Of a stretch of 12,221 bases of DNA, positions 12,004 to 12,221 are shown one piece after another. The notes under the pieces were generated by a model. That model searched no databases. It worked only from the letters and a program-made list of their open reading frames with translations, and was not told the origin of the DNA. A program made the translations under genes and the position numbers. The DNA comes from Candidatus Omnitrophota bacterium (GTDB lineage Bacteria; Omnitrophota; Gorgyraeia; 2-01-FULL-45-10). Position 1 is the first letter of the stretch. Each line of letters opens with the position of its first letter. Location: contig JAUYDB010000006.1 in assembly GCA_030691985.1 (NCBI GenBank), positions 1-12,221 of the forward strand, read 5' to 3'.

Positions 12004-12221
12004 CTTACTCCTTCGAACCTTTCCGGCAATCTTTCCATGGCACCTTTCGACATTACCACGGTATCACAGGTCAACACATCCATAGTATTGAAATCTTTGT
12101 AATTTTTCACGGACACCTCTTTAAGATTTCTTGACGCCCTGGTCAGGTTCGCATCAATCGCTTCAACCACGAAGAGCGATTTGCCGTTAAGCTTCAAGGC
12201 GTCTAATATGGCCTTGAAGCG
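12000..12221 (-). CDS. rplD: Ribosomal protein L4 (uL4), C-terminal part
   Basis: Only the last 73 codons are present; the frame runs off the right window edge, so no start can be given. The sequence ALKLNGKSLFVVEAIDANLTRASRNLKEVSV and the end TCDTVVMSKGAMERLPERF fit the L4 C-terminal domain, including the family segment around NLTRASRNL. L4 lines the exit tunnel and in E. coli represses its own S10 operon; regulation here cannot be judged as the leader is outside. Position before rplW is standard. Confidence 0.93.
   Translation of the reverse strand, partial: RFKAILDALKLNGKSLFVVEAIDANLTRASRNLKEVSVKNYKDFNTMDVLTCDTVVMSKGAMERLPERFEGVR

Overview
The window is one long minus-strand ribosomal-protein operon, read from high to low coordinates. 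The order is rplD (3' end only), rplW, rplB, rpsS, rplV, rpsC, rplP, rpmC, rpsQ, rplN, rplX, rplE, rpsZ (zinc-type S14), rpsH, rplF, rplR, rpsE, rplO, secY, adk, map, infA, rpmJ. This is the classical bacterial S10-spc-alpha order, without rpmD (L30) between rpsE and rplO. I found no plus-strand gene; long plus-strand frames are antisense shadows of these genes. rpmJ (37 codons) and the true infA start were worked out directly from the sequence.

The gene order, the zinc-ribbon S14, L24 and L36, the missing L30, and the style of SecY and of L2 (DHPMGGGEG) suggest an uncultivated bacterium of the PVC/Omnitrophota kind. That placement is from memory of similar proteins and is only moderately certain. 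The products are ribosomal subunits (L2-L6, L14-L18, L22-L24, L29, L36, S3, S5, S8, S14, S17, S19), the SecY translocon core, adenylate kinase, methionine aminopeptidase and IF-1: a translation and secretion growth module.

The genes are conventional; the gaps are not. Nine places (near 1-43, 2122-2219, 3578-3608, 5730-5791, 6204-6346, 6558-6598, 7908-7946, 8894-9006, 10790-10873) carry low-complexity tracts with a 7-bp period. The units are TAGCGNN, TAGTCNN, TACAGCG or GTGAGYA. Most tracts are arranged as inverted pairs, so the transcript can form a hairpin between a stop codon and the next ribosome-binding site. The two arms at a locus always use the same heptad type, while different loci use different types. 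Several tracts share flanks: a TAGAGTC or GAGTCGAAAACTC module at the upstream stop codon, and a CTATAACGAGG module that supplies the next Shine-Dalgarno. At rplO and rpsQ the repeat itself encodes the last residues and the stop codon.

A second, unrelated family is present in two copies of about 176 nt (519-694 after map, 10231-10407 after rpsS). They share a conserved core and long terminal complementary arms with two compensatory base-pair changes between copies, which suggests a structured RNA or a hairpin-ended mobile element. I do not recognise it. A third repeat type, a dispersed palindrome, lies in the infA-rpmJ gap and contains the rpmJ ribosome-binding site.
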